From Spinacia oleracea (lineage: Eukaryota > Streptophyta > Magnoliopsida > Caryophyllales > Amaranthaceae), in contig NC_079492.1 of assembly GCF_020520425.1 (NCBI RefSeq), positions 60,697,042-60,761,041 on the forward strand: a DNA stretch of 64,000 nucleotides. The letters run 5' to 3'. Positions 48,453 to 60,529 of this stretch are shown piece by piece. How positions within the stretch are numbered: the first letter of the stretch is position 1; each line of letters begins with the position of its first letter. Both the position numbers and the translations under genes were made by a program. Below the pieces are notes generated by a model. The model worked only from the letters and a program-made list of their open reading frames with translations. It did no database searches and was not told the DNA's origin.

Positions 48453-48855
48453 TACATATTTCGAAAATACATACATATTATGAAAACAAAAGTAGTACTC
48501 CGTACTCCATAATCCGTATTCTGAAAATATTTATCAAGAATTTATTTACCTTTAGAAAAATTCTTAGAGATGGATCGGAGGAGAAATTGCTAAATCAATC
48601 TATTTGATTGGCGAAATATGTTGGCCAGACAAGGAGATTCACTAACGGGCCTCAAATCGGAGGTAGAAACTTGAAAACTAATCCGTTATCCGGGATGCCA
48701 AAAACATAATTGGATGCAGTGTTGACGAAAACCGGCTAAAAAAAATAAAGAGGCGAATTTCATCAATGCTGCACTCAATGATGTTTTCACAACCAGGTGA
48801 TCGAATGAATGTCTCGTTAGGTTGTTGAGCCAATAATGAGGCATATACTTATATG

Positions 48856-49734
48856 CAGTGGCGGCACCAGTAAGGATTCAGTGGGTTCAACTGAACCCTT
48901 ACTGGACCGGACAAACAACATAAATAACAACAAACGCGGCATTACAATGGAAATAACGTGAGTGCTTCAGTGGTTTTGCTTCAACTTGCTACACCAGCGA
49001 CCTGAGTTCGATTCCCATCAGACTGCTCATTTATTCTTTTTCCCTTTCCTCCCTCTTTTAAACAGTTTCTTTTCATTTATTCTTTTCCCTTTCCTCCTCT
49101 TTTAAACAGTTTCTTTTCCCTTTCGTCTCTCTTTTATAGATTTCATTCAATTATAATAAAAAAAACTACAACAGATGTCAGTCCACCGGGCGGTAATTTT
49201 TGTACTTCTCTCAAAGATATATTTTATTTCTTGTCGAGAACGATGCACGTAATACTGTAATAGTAATACAACATTTTCAAAACATGGAAAATTATCGATG
49301 TGTATTTTTTTTAGTTGTTATTATAATAGAAACTGTGTATTTGTACCACCGAATTCTTAGTTGTAACTAGTATTTGGCCCCAGATGATACCCCGGATTAT
49401 AATGTGAATAACAATTAATTATATTTCTTAATGAAATTATGTTTGGATATTTTTACAAAATACTTTTTTTTTTTGTAATATTATTAACATTATTTTTGCA
49501 AAGAAAATATGTAAAAAGGTTATAGCTTAATTGGATAATGGTCTAGTGTTGATTGTTGAAATATGAGGTCACGCGTTTGAATCTTATGCAAACCACATCT
49601 CATAGTTTGAGGGAGAGAGCGCGCTACGCGCGTGGCATATAAACGTTTGTAACAAAAAAAAATTATGATGTTTGACTTTATTACGTAACTAAAAATTTCG
49701 AACCCTTAAGCAAAGAATCCCGACGCCGCCACTG
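48856..49734. mobile_element. Non-autonomous hAT element with 8-bp target duplication
   Basis: An 879-bp element with ends CAGTGGCGGC...GCCGCCACTG and a perfect 8-bp duplication CTTATATG (48848-48855 and 49735-49742), diagnostic of hAT. No transposase. Inside lie a palindrome (CCAGTAAGG...CCTTACTGG, 48868-48906) and two tRNA-like stretches with B-box-like ends (GAGTTCGATTCCC near 49005, CGCGTTTGAATC near 49573), which may be captured SINE heads. Confidence 0.85.
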
Positions 49735-49854
49735 CTTATATGAAGTTTAAGTCTTCTTTTATAGTACTGATGTACTAACAAGTTAATTTTCATTTGTCAA
49801 GTACATGCACTTTGCCTTTGTACTGCTAATATTGTCAATTCATCTTAGGGAGTA

Positions 49855-50176
49855 CTCCCTTCTTCCCAAAATTATAGTTATGTTTGACTTAAAAACACGT
49901 ATTTTAAGAAAAGTGGAATTAAGTGGGTGAGAAATTGAAATATAGTACATTGATGATGAAAAAGTAGAATATAATACATGTAAAAAAATAAAGTACATGG
50001 AGAAGAGAAAATAGTACTCCGTACATGTTAAAAGGAATAAAGTACATTTTCTTTTTGTTTTGTGGTCCCAAATGAGGGTAACATGGGAAATTTTTTGTGT
50101 TTAAATAAGGAAATAAAACTATAATTATGGGACGCCCGATTTGGAAAACAAGACTATAATTTTGGGACGGAGGGAG
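49855..50176. mobile_element. Stowaway MITE
   Basis: 322 bp, ends CTCCCTTCTTCCCAAAATTA and AATTTTGGGACGGAGGGAG, with TA on both sides (49853-49854 and 50177-50178). A further internal copy of the end motif (AACTATAATTATGGGACG, near 50120) suggests a small duplication near the right end. Confidence 0.9.
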
Positions 50177-50220
50177 TATGATTTATGATAAAAACAACTT
50201 GATAGTTTTGCAAACAAATT

Positions 50221-50285
50221 ACTCCATCCGTCCTAGATTAGTCGTTACATTTACCTTTGCATAAAGTTTTAGGTGATAAGTGCTT
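50221..50285. repeat. Left stub of a Stowaway-like element cut by the LINE
   Basis: ACTCCATCCGTCCTAGATTAGTCG is a Stowaway-type end. It is followed after 60 bp by the poly-T that marks the LINE 3' end; the right half is not present in the window. Confidence 0.5.
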
Positions 50286-51503
50286 TTTTTTTTTTTTGGT
50301 TGAAAACGAGTCACTTCATTTAAATATAAACATCAAAAGGTTGTAACGGTTTGTTCATGACGCCCCACTCCTTTCGGAGGCAAAAATACAGCCACTTATG
50401 GCATAATTATGAAGCAAGCATGCTCCCAAAAAATAAGTTTCATTGTTACTAGAGATATCATTAGCTAAGATGGGTGGGGGGGAAATTTTAACTCCTTGAT
50501 CCAACAGACTCAACCGGGCCTTGGCCTTCTTTGCCACGTAGTCCACCTCCAAGAGTTGCTCTCTTCTTTGGAACTTCACACATAGGCTCCCGTGGCTTCT
50601 TTGCAATGCCCTGCATTTTCCATACAAGTTAGTGAGGTTTGTAGTTGGTGCTTGGTCATCATTTAGCTCTTGTACTGCAGCTTTACAATCTGAGTAGATT
50701 GTTGTGTTTTGCCAGTTGTTGCTGACACTCCAGGAGACTGCAAGAAGGATTGCTTGTGCTTCTGCAGTCTTTGCTGAGTTTGTTGTGAAAGTACCAGCTA
50801 CACCTGCTATGAATATGTGATTTGGGTCCCTGCATACAATAGCATAGGAAGCAAAGAGTGTGGTACTGCAAAAGGTGGCATCACATTTTATAAAAAACTG
50901 AGATTGGGGTTTGGGTTCTATATGCATTGGCTTGGGTTGATTAACTTGGGTGGTGTGGAACTGTTCAAACTCATTTGAGAGCCACATGGTTTGCTGACAC
51001 CAGGGGGTGATGTTTTTATTTTCCTTTTAAAAATCCCACATGTTTCTCCTGATCCATATCCTCCACAAGCAAAAGGCAAACAGAGTTTGGGGGAGGGGTG
51101 TGTTAGGATTTGGATCAGTACTGTTGGTTTTTAAATTTTCAAGAACCCAGTATTCAAAATCAACATTGACATGGTTAATCATTGGTTTAAAAGCAACTTC
51201 ACTCCAGAATTCCTGAGCTCTAGGACAATGTAGGAAAATATGTGCCATGTCTTCTTGGGCAGTGGGACAAAAGATGCAGTGGGGGTTAGGGATGATGTGC
51301 CTGCTGGCTAAATGGCAAGCTGTTGGGAGCCTTTTCCATAGGATGAGCCAGAGAAAGAATTGTATCGTGGGTGGGCATCTGGCTTTCCAGATATAACTCC
51401 ATTTGTCATTTGGTAAAAGTTCAGGGAAGAGGTTCCTCCAAATGGTGTTATATGCAGTTTTTGAGTCAAACTTTAAGCCTAAGGTAAGGGAGCAGTAGGG
51501 GCC
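50286..51503 (-). mobile_element. L1-type LINE, 3' part
   Basis: The minus strand encodes a zf-RVT domain (WRNLFPELLPNDKWSYIWKA, CPPTIQFFLWLI, CIFCPTAQEDMAHIFLHC) followed in the same frame by a plant RNase H-like domain (IKCDATF, AEAQAILLAVSWS, YSDCKAAVQEL), as at the C-terminus of plant L1 elements. The two parts are separated by a single in-frame stop at 51027-51029. The 3' end is a T-run at 50284-50299 (poly-A on the minus strand). The upstream part is cut off at 51503 by the gypsy LTR, so the reverse transcriptase would lie beyond the window. Confidence 0.85.
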
Positions 51504-52961
51504 TGTGAGGGGGTCGAAAAAGCGCGAGGCAAATGCGTGACCTTGTCCCTCGTGGGTGTGACGATTCTTTTTATTCAATCAAGTGTAATTGGATTTCCTG
51601 TGAGTATACACCCAATTGACTAGTAATATAGGAGTCGCCATTCAGTTTTTAACGACAATGAGAAAAAATGACAAAACCCGGTTATCGTGACATAAAGGGA
51701 GTGCAATTATGTTTGACCACGACGGCCGTAGGTTCCCTTGTGATCCCTGGTGTGGGGATCTCTCAATATACACCCGCAAGGTAGAGATTGAGGGTTCGGG
51801 GGACTGTAACTACCGAGAGGAGTAATTCGCTCGTCGATAACTCCAGAGGCAGGATATCCTTACTAGCTCAGCATAAACAATTGAAGGGACATGCGTTAAC
51901 TATTAAACTAATCTGTGTTGATTTTAGCAATATGCAACATATAATACTAATTCGATCGTGATTATCTGATTTAAATAGCATTAAGGGACCTAGCATGATA
52001 ATCCGATTTCCCAAAAATATTATATTTCTTAGGCGTGATAGAACAATCAGATTAGGTTAGTTTAACAGTTCATAAAAAGGGCGAGGAAAGCAGTTAAATC
52101 ATCAAAAAGGGACACATTACGACGCACCCTTGAGAGGTGCGTCACGGTTCTCAGAAAACTAACCACTTTGACTTTGCTATTTCTCCTTTTTATTTAACGA
52201 ATCTCAATTATGGGACAGGATACGTTCTGTTCGATTTATGGATCGATTGCGACAGAATGCGTGGACAGTTTCGCAGCGAGAGGCTTAGGCTGAGGGTTGG
52301 AGTCAATACTCAGAATATATGTGTTGTTGTGTGTTTTTTCACGTCGGTTTTAGGGGTCTATTTATAGGAAAAAGTGGCGTAGAAAGATAGTTTTTAGGAA
52401 TTTGAATACGAAACGGATTAGGAAAAGAATCCGTCCCAGGTATTTTCGGCGCCCAGCTCTGTGCGCTGGAATTTTCGGCGCCCAGGGCTGGGCGTTGAAA
52501 ATAGGGTCTGGCAGAATTCTTTGGTCAGATTCGGATTCCTGAAATCCGTAGAGTTTGAGATTAATTCGAGTCTTTTAGCGCGTATCAATTTTATGACGGA
52601 ATGCATCTGGGCCCGTTACGAACTCTAGGCTCGTTAGGATTTTAATTAATACGTAACTCTTATTTCCGAATCCTATTAGGAATAAGATTCTCGCGGCTTT
52701 CTATCTCATTTAGGATTTATGTTGGAATGCAACACCTAATTCTGACAGGTTTCTATCCTTTATGTTTTTCCACTTTTAGAAGCTACCTTTTACGGCAATT
52801 ACTATTTTTAGCAGGTTTCCATAAATAGCAGGTTTCGGGTGAAATGAAATGGGGAATCGAGATTCGTTTATTTTATAGGAGATGCGTTGTCAAGTGGAGT
52901 TTTTATGCTTTCATCATCGAACCTTTCCCTTGCGGGAACGGGGACAAAAGTAGGTGTCTAC
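51504..52961 (-). repeat. Candidate LTR of the Tat-like gypsy element
   Basis: 1458 bp with TG...CA ends (TGTGAGGGGG and GGTGTCTACA on the plus strand). The second LTR is not in the window, so the limits rest on the ends and on the neighbouring polypurine-like tract. It contains the first palindrome doublet (52447-52497). Confidence 0.45.
52447..52497. repeat. GC palindrome doublet 1
   Basis: Two imperfect palindromes of 22 bp, CGGCGCCCAGCTCTGTGCG.. and CGGCGCCCAGGGCTGGGCG.., start 29 bp apart. The stem is CGCCCAG against CTGGGCG. Confidence 0.9.
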
Positions 52962-53394
52962 AGTTAGCCCCCACTTTGACCGAGTCTTGGAGTAAGACGA
53001 TGGTCAAAGTATTAGACGGAGTGCGTCACACAAGCCATGGTGTATGTGACATGTTTTGCGAGGGTCTCACGAGCCCCCGAGTGATAACATTTGACTTAAG
53101 GGTCATCACTTGAAGTGTCGACATATCCCTCACGTGCCATTGGGATTTGTCAACTGATAGTATAGAAACTTCCTCACTTTGTCATCGGAAGGATCTAAAG
53201 GTGCGTAGAAACTCCCTCACTTTGTCATTGGGAGTAGCTACAGATGTTTTCGAAATTAAAGCTGTAAAGTGTAATTGGGCCTGGCCAAGCCCAATCACGA
53301 GGTAAAATGTTTTTAAAGATTCTCATTTTCAGGGCTAGCTAAACGAGAAAACCCCCTTGTTTTTATAGGACGTAAAACGAAGGAAAATCCAACA

Positions 53395-53520
53395 CATCGT
53401 TCTTTTTTGGAAAAACGAAAAACCAATCCTTTAATTTTTGGAAAAAGGGAAAACCAATCCTTTAATTTTTGGAAAAAGGGAAAACCAATCCTTTAATTTT
53501 GGGAAAAAGGGAAAACCGAT
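53395..53520. repeat. ~35-bp tandem repeat
   Basis: Three to four copies of GGGAAAACCAATCCTTTAAT followed by TTTTGGAAAAA, period about 35 bp, in the gypsy element's non-coding region. Confidence 0.85.
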
Positions 53521-53534
53521 AAAAGTTATCGCTG

Positions 53535-53925
53535 CAGCGACTAAGGACCTGCGTTGTTAGTGACGCAGACCCCGCCCGCTGAAGGTGGACGAGCCTGTCC
53601 GCTGAGGGTGGACCCCCCGTCCGATAGAAGTGGACGAATCTGTTTTGATGTTTTTGAAAATAAGGACCTACGCGGTTTGTGACGAAGACCCCGCCGGCTG
53701 AAGATGGCGAACCTGTCCGCTGAGGGTGGACGCCCCGTCCGATAGAAGTGGACGAATCTGTTTTGAAATTTTATTTTGTTTTTTTCTTTTTTTTTTTTTT
53801 TTTTTTTTGAAAATAAGGACCTACGAGCCTATTTTAAATTTGAAGACTTTATTTTTCGAAAACTGAGGACCTGCGCGGCTAGTGACGCAGACCCCGCCCG
53901 CTGAGGGTGGGCGAGCCCATTTTGA
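53535..53925. repeat. ~120-165-bp tandem repeat, three copies
   Basis: Units start with AAGGACCTRCG at about 53542, 53662 and 53866 and contain GACGCAGACCCCGCC..CTG and GCTGAGGGTGGACG blocks. Copy lengths vary, and a T-run (53780-53808) lies in the second. Confidence 0.8.
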
Positions 53926-54357
53926 ATTTCTTATTTTGCCTATGTAGAAGAGCTTTTGGTGATTACAACCTGTTGGTGGGTCGTAATATTTCCTGATTAG
54001 ATGTGTCCTATAAGTGGGTCCACACTGTGTATATTTTTGTTTAACAATATATTTTTTGAGATATCCAAACATGATATGGTGCGTGGCGCAGTCTGGGAAT
54101 GTGATTTTGATTGCGCGCTCCTTGTTGGAGTCCACTTTTTGCGAGCCCCCAAGCGTTGGGGCTCGTCGGTTGTTTTTCGCGTCTTGTAATCATGTTTGGG
54201 GTCACGCTCGTATGTGCGAGCGACCTCCTATAGTAGTGTGCTATTTTAGTGAAGCCGTGGAGTGCGACTTTCGGTGAAGAAATCGGCAATTTTCAAGCCG
54301 AATGAATATGGCAGGGCCCAACAGAAGTTAGGGCCTTTTTGAGCATGTGTTCATTTT

Positions 54358-54407
54358 CGGCGCCCAGGCCCGGGCGTTGAAATAATTCACGCCCAGGTGG
54401 GGCGTTG
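54358..54407. repeat. GC palindrome doublet 2
   Basis: CGGCGCCCAGGCCCGGGCG.. at 54358 and CACGCCCAGGTGGGGCG.. at 54388, 30 bp apart. The second copy has lost part of its stem. Confidence 0.85.
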
Positions 54408-54859
54408 AAAGTGTTGTTTGGGCTGGTCTTTTGATGACAAAGTTGGCCTCTTGTTCATTCGTTTATTTCACTTGGAAGTTCTATGTATTCTCTTTTCTTT
54501 TGTTTTTTCTTTGTTTTTAGAACGTGATGATTTTCTTGAGAAGCCGTAGCCGATTGGTGGACTACGGTGCTTGTCGCTTTGGGACGATTATTTTAAGGAA
54601 CTGTTGCTCTTAAGGTGTACAGTTATTGCAATAGTCGGGCGAGTCTATATGGCCCGAGGAACATACCTTGAGGTGTAAGACTTTGATCGCTCTTATATTT
54701 TTTGAACGTGTTCGTGAATGATGATATGTATGTTCGAACGAGCGTTCATAGAATGGCCGTTGTGTGTGGTCCATTAATCAGTTTTCTTGAATCATTTTTT
54801 TGAGCAATGACTGATTTTGAATAGTTTTCTTAGAAGCTTGATAGGGCACTACTACAAAA

Positions 54860-55180
54860 ATAGGCAAAGAGATCTTCAATAAAAGACCCTTTAGTCGAGA
54901 TGACGGGTCTCTTTCATATAAGAGATCTAATTTTAAAGTTAACAGGTCTCTAATGAAACTAAGGTCCCATCATTTTTCCGCTGAAAATAGAATGAGAGAA
55001 ACCAGAGATCCGTTATTTGATTTAACGGGTCTCTTTTATGTCAAAGGGCCCACCATTCATTTTCGAAAAATAAAGAGAAATAAACTAAAGACCCGTTAAA
55101 AACAACAGGTCGCTTCCATTAAATGGGCCCATGTACATACAAATGCGGAAAAGGGAAAGACCCTTATTTGTGTTACCGGG
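54860..55180. repeat. 5' subterminal repeats of the CACTA element
   Basis: Many copies, in both orientations, of GAGACCCGTT/ACGGGTCTCTTT-like words, roughly every 30-60 bp. In CACTA elements such arrays bind the TNPA-type protein. Confidence 0.8.
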
Positions 55181-55269
55181 TCTCTTTCCCAACTATTTTT
55201 CATTAAAAAAAACCTCTCTCTTCTCTCCATCTCTCTTCCTCTCCCAATTTCCCCACCGCCCCTCTCAAT

Positions 55270-55398
55270 CAGAGAAACAAGAGAGTGAACTCGTCGATGT
55301 AGGCTCTTCAGTACTGGATAAACTCAAAGATCTGTACCTGAAGAAGTTATGGCATCAACCTTCTCGAGCTACAAAAGTTCATTGCTCTCATAAGTTCC
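55270..55398 (+). pseudogene. Possible RPN9 (26S proteasome subunit) exon fragment
   Basis: Translation LDKLKDLYLKKLWHQ resembles the LADLYQKKLWHQL segment near the N-terminus of RPN9 (PSMD13). The next bases drift between frames but keep FIAL-like and FQ codons before a GT donor (CCAG/GTTGG, 55398/55399), as at an RPN9 exon end. A CT-rich leader-like stretch precedes it (55205-55270). The match is from memory and short. Confidence 0.4.
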
Positions 55399-57497
55399 AG
55401 GTTGGTAATTTTTTAGATTCAATCATTGATTTTTGTTATTCTTTTTGTTTATTTCGTGTGAACATTTTGTTGATTTTTCCGCATTTGTGTTGCTTTTTTC
55501 TTATATGTTCTGTATTTCGCGGAATTTAGGGTTTGTTTTACCACCTCCGCCGCCGCCCAACACCGCCCTACCCAGGTAATCCACCTCCTTTGTCGCCGCC
55601 ATACCGATTTGTCCACTCTCGTTAATAATACTCAATCGACAATTAAGGTTGTAGAAGACTAATTCAGAGTCTACTCTCACCGCCTCTCACCGCCTCCAAG
55701 GAAGCTCAGGTATCCCGATCTCATCTCTTTAATATAATGTTTTAATTTTTTTTACATTTTTTTGTAGAAATGTTAATTAGGGTTCGAATTTGGTTATGTT
55801 TGTTTTGATTTGACATGATCTATGTGTTTAGATTGCTTAAATTGATGCTCTTAGGACAATTTTCACTATTTGTGAAATCCTTTGGATCTTTTTGGATCAA
55901 ACTGGTAACTTTTGGCATATTTTACTGGAATTCGGTAAATTTCAGAATAATCAAGGTACTAAAGGTGTTCCTTTGTTTGTTACGATTTTCTCATTTTGAA
56001 GAAATTTGGAATGTAGACATTGAATTAGGATATTATGCTTTGGATATTTGTAGATGTTAATAGACTAAGGCATTGAAGGCTTCAGTTTTTGTAATTTTCT
56101 CAATTAGGTTTAAATGGACTTTTAGAAATCTTGAGTTATTTGGTTTTCTATGACAGTAGAACCCAGATATGCGCTAGTACTTCCTTATTGATGACATTAA
56201 CATTCTTGACGTAGGATGTACTCAAGGGTAAATGCTGGATTGAAATTTTGAATTTTGGTTGTATTTTTGGGGTTGAGTTAGCCTGAAACTGTGATCTACA
56301 GTTAGGTAAAGGTGAATGTATGATGAAATTAAGCTCTTGAGTCTTGAGGATATTTAGGTTAATGTGATAATCAAGCTGGAACTCAAAATGTTTGGAAGAG
56401 TTTCACTTGGTCTTCAGCTTGTAGATGTGTTTTATAGTCATTCTCAGGCGTCGGAGAGCTAATTCTTTAACATATTTTAGCCCCTGTCCTTTTCTTCAGT
56501 CAGATTATCTCTTCATCGATAACAATGCTTTCTTGATTTTGGTGACAGGTTCAATCAGACATTGCACTCCTGTGCAAGTAGAGGTGCAGGTACACGACTA
56601 AAGAAACTTAGGGAAGCCATCAGTATATGAGGATGAGGAGTAATGATCTGTATTTATGGCTAGTCTACTTTCTAGAAGACGTCTGATGGTAAGAAGTATC
56701 CAGTATCTGTATTTTTAACATAGATCTGAAAGCCATTTGGTGTACCCCCCAAAACCAAGATAACAGATTTTTCAATTTGCTTACATTGGTGCTGAATTCC
56801 GCTGTGAGCTCAAGACTGGTTTTATTTGTTGGGTTGATATAACTTCTGCAGCCTGATATATCTGTAGCGTGACTAGCGTCTTTCTGTTGTTATAAATGGA
56901 TGTGTATTTAGGAAATCTCGTAGAAAACTCGACTTATTATGGATAGTAATATTGTTCAAGTTTGTGTTTGAATACCTGGTTGAATGTATGTTCCTCCTAT
57001 AGGATTACAAGTTTTGTCGTAACATCATAACTTTTGTCACTCTTGTTTTTGGATAATCTATTACTAAAAGCAGATGAAATGTTAGTTTAGCTATGGTTTA
57101 TTGTCCACTTGATCTTTAATGGAATAAACAACAGAAAAAGGTGCAATTTTGCTAATTTGCTTCAATCAGACGCGGTTCTTGGTCATTCGGATAATTATTG
57201 CTGGTTTATATTGCTGATTGCTTGGTTTCAAACTCCAGACCTCCATTTATATGTTGACTAATCTTGTTGTTGGTTAACTGCCCGGAAGTTATTGTGAATA
57301 TAATTATAGAAGGTGGGGAAGTTTTGTATCTATTTTCTGTATTTTTTTTAGCAATAGGTGCCAATGGTATTTCACTTATTTTGTTGATGTCCACCACTTA
57401 TAGAGAATATAATAGAGCTGATCCATCTTGCACATTTAATTTGAAGATTTGCCTATGAACTTTCTAATAATTTCTTTTTATTTGGTATTCTTACAGT

Positions 57498-57556
57498 AAT
57501 GAAGAACCCATTAAATATGTCCAAGTATCAAGAAAATTTCAAGTGAAGCTAGGTAC
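57498..57556 (+). pseudogene. Possible second RPN9 fragment
   Basis: A short stretch reading EEPIKYVQVSRKFQVKLG resembles the EEPILY(V/I)KMQIAxFKL segment of RPN9, preceded by a plausible acceptor (TTCTTACAG at 57489-57497). If correct, it and 55270-55398 would be two exons of one captured genomic fragment in the right order. Very short, so uncertain. Confidence 0.3.
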
Positions 57557-59377
57557 TAACCTTTGGCTCTGATATTCTTTTTAGTTCTTGTGTACATTCC
57601 AACATTTGTCAAGCTTAATTTATATATTGCATTCAAATAGCTAGTTGAATATCATACATTGATTTACACAAATCTTGTATCTTTAGGTAGAGCATATTTC
57701 ATAGGATGGTTATATAGAATAATGTTGTTAATGTTGCATATTGTCAGCATGAGTTTTATGATTTTTTATCGAACTCCCCAAAGTTGTGCGGTTGTTTCAC
57801 TTTATTTTCTTTATAGTGGAGCTCCAAATACTGGTATTTTTATTGCACATATTGTTCTAGTTTTTCTAGGAGAACTCTGCATACTGTTTTGCAGTTCTCG
57901 GGATGAGCATTTCCCTGAAGTTCTCTTCTCCCCCTGTACTTGCGCCAATAAGTCTATTGGCCACTGAAAGTAAACTTGATTGTTTGGATATCTATTAGAG
58001 AATCATATGTTAAAGGTGCTCATTTTCTCTTTTAGATTCATTTATATGACAGGAGTTATGTGATCATTACTCTGAAGTTTGCTTGTATTCGAAGAAAAAT
58101 TCAAGCTTGATTTTATGGCTCCCCATTTGTTCATTTTTCTGAAATAAAAAGTAGTTTGTTTGAATGAACTCTTACAGTATCTAGCTTGTAACATGCTCAA
58201 ATCAGAAATCAGTATAACTACTAATCCCTTATTGTTTCTAGAAGCTCATTTTGCGACATATGATTTTGTGCGTCTCCAGCCTATTGGATTCTAATATTGC
58301 ATGAATACCTGAATATGACCCCGGAGAAAACTATCGACTAAAAAATGAGTATAATATAGGAATACCTGACAGAATATCAGGTCAAATTAAGTCCATTTTT
58401 ATTAGACCTTAGTTGTACTATACTAGTATTATATCAGTCCTACAGTTACAGCTGAAAAACTAGCCAAATCCTGTTTAGCATTTCAATTTTCTCTTGTAGT
58501 ACTTCCGTGCACTTTCAGATAGTGCTTCTTATAAAATTTTCTTTGATTCCTAAGTTCAACCACGCTGAATCTTTTCTATACTGGAGACCATCATTTGATT
58601 CCCGGTTAAATCATCATCTAATCAAAGTCTTGATTGTAAACAACATAAAATTTCTAGTAAACATTGTTGGTGGACTTCCTGATTCTCTTTCATTTGCGCG
58701 CATTCCTGTGTGATTTTTTGTTTCTTTGAACTCTTCTAATTTGGCGAGTTGACAAACTGTTTGACTTCTTGGGTGTGGGTTTGTAGAAGTTTTACCAATA
58801 TTCGGATGTGCTCCTACTTAGTCCTAGTACTATAGAAGCTTGATTCTTGTGCTGAAAGTGGGATTAATTTGTGTAGAAGATTAAGAATTTCCAATGTTTC
58901 AAAATATATTGACTCATTCTACATAATTTGGATTAGACAGTGACAAATCTACCTAGTTTCTACCCCACCAACGAGTCAAATACCATGACTTTGACTTGCC
59001 TAAGCATCGCAAATTTTCATTTTGCAACCACAGTCCACAACCAGAGCTTATGGTCTTTGTAGCTTTACTTTGCTTCAGAATACTAGTATGTGTGTATGGC
59101 AACTGTGTCAGTCGTGTGTGGCTCGGTTTTTCTTAATCATCATTATGACCTTCATTTGTTGATATTAGTGGCTTAGTATACGGACAGAGTGAGTATTTTT
59201 TAGGAAAATAATAATCCACAGTCAATGAGTCATATCGCTTTCTGCATGTTTCTTGATTCTCTAGCTATTTTCATCCTCCAAAGTCCAAACATGCCTTTAT
59301 TGCATTTTATACAAGAAAAACAATTTATGTCTTTTCTCTTATTACCTCTTATGACATTGTCTGCTGCTTTTAACTCA

Positions 59378-59745
59378 GGTGCATAGAGATGGATATAGAA
59401 GCTCTTCTTTAAATACAACCCAACTGCAAAACCTAATAGTGCCGGATGACCCTGATTACTTCCTTGACTGCTGCAAATGGTCCGATGTCTACTGCAATAA
59501 CTCCACAGGTCGAATTCACAGGCTTGATTTTGATGAATTTATGTCTGGTTGTGAAGACAGTGATAGGTTTTTGATGCAGCGGTTCCATTTATGCCCTTCA
59601 CTGCTTGTCCTGGAGGACTTGCTCTACCTACTTACCTAGACCTCAGTGAGATATCCGTCGATCACTCCTCAGCTTGGCGTATCCCTGTCTTCCTAGGGTC
59701 CTTCTCCCACTTAAGGTACCTGTATAACGAGCCAGTTAATAATTC
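59378..59745 (+). pseudogene. Captured LRR receptor-like protein N-terminal fragment
   Basis: An acceptor-like TTAACTCAG/GTGC precedes CIEMDIEALL (59381 onward, in one frame), then in a shifted frame DDPDYFLDCCKWSDVYCNNS and TGRIHRLDFDEF, then PSLLVLEDLLYL and, in a third frame, TYLDLSEISVD and IPVFLGSFSHLRYLY. This is the LRRNT_2 cap (C-x-E...AL and DCCKW.GV.C) and first leucine-rich repeats of a Cf/EIX-type receptor-like protein. Frame shifts and its ending within about 360 bp show it is a broken copy carried by the CACTA element. Confidence 0.7.
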
Positions 59746-60114
59746 ATTAGTGAGGTATTATTCATATGCTTGTTATTAATTAAGGAATATTAGATTTGGC
59801 TTAAAGAAACTTTTACTGCTTATGTAAAATAAGAGTAGTGAATCATGTCGTAGTTTAAATGTCATCTACTAATCACTTGGGCACTTAACGACCAAGACAA
59901 TAATAAATCTTTTTGGTATGTTCAGTGAAAAGGATAGGTGTAAGAGGGAGGGAGGGAGAGGTGTTAAGAAATGAGAGTAGAGAGGTAAGAGAAAGAACAA
60001 CTGTGTGGCAATAAAACATGGTCCTTTTCATCATTCATGTTGTCGTAAATCGGTAAATGAGTTGATTTTCTTAAATTTTCCTTTGTTTAACTACTAAATA
60101 TGCTACTTATTACA

Positions 60115-60218
60115 GTTTTCTGAAGAAACTTCGTCGGGAAATGTGGATGAGGTTAGAGACATGTGGGTCGCGTATTTGCTCAAGCAAGAAGCGGATGAAG
60201 AAAACCAAGTTGATGGTA
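60115..60218 (+). other. Unidentified exon-like stretch inside CACTA
   Basis: After a TACAG acceptor-like site the sequence stays open as FSEETSSGNVDEVRDMWVAYLLKQEADEENQVDG and then meets GTATGAAAA. It has coding-like composition in a non-coding background. It could be a captured exon or the remains of the element's own TNPA-like gene. Not recognised. Confidence 0.35.
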
Positions 60219-60529
60219 TGAAAATAACTCCATGAGTTTTGGTTCCAAATGTTGGTAAATTGACATGAATGATTATATTTTGAATTGATTTTTGTTTTAC
60301 GTTTTTGGAAATTGCGATGTAAAGCTTTAACGTTTATGCAAATTACAATTTATGTAAAGTTTGTGTTTTGAGCAGTACTTGTGGGAAATATATTTTTTTG
60401 GTAATGTATGGATTATGGAATTGTTCTCGAATTATTACAAATTATGTATTATAGCAGGTGTAATATGTATGTTAATTCTGAATTGGCGCAGTTGACCTGA
60501 ATTCTGCTATTATCGATTTTTTTTTTAAA

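Noticed and set aside
52447-52497. CRISPR-like array for the repeated palindromes
   Set aside because: Only two units per locus, no spacers of constant length between many repeats, and a plant nuclear retrotransposon setting.
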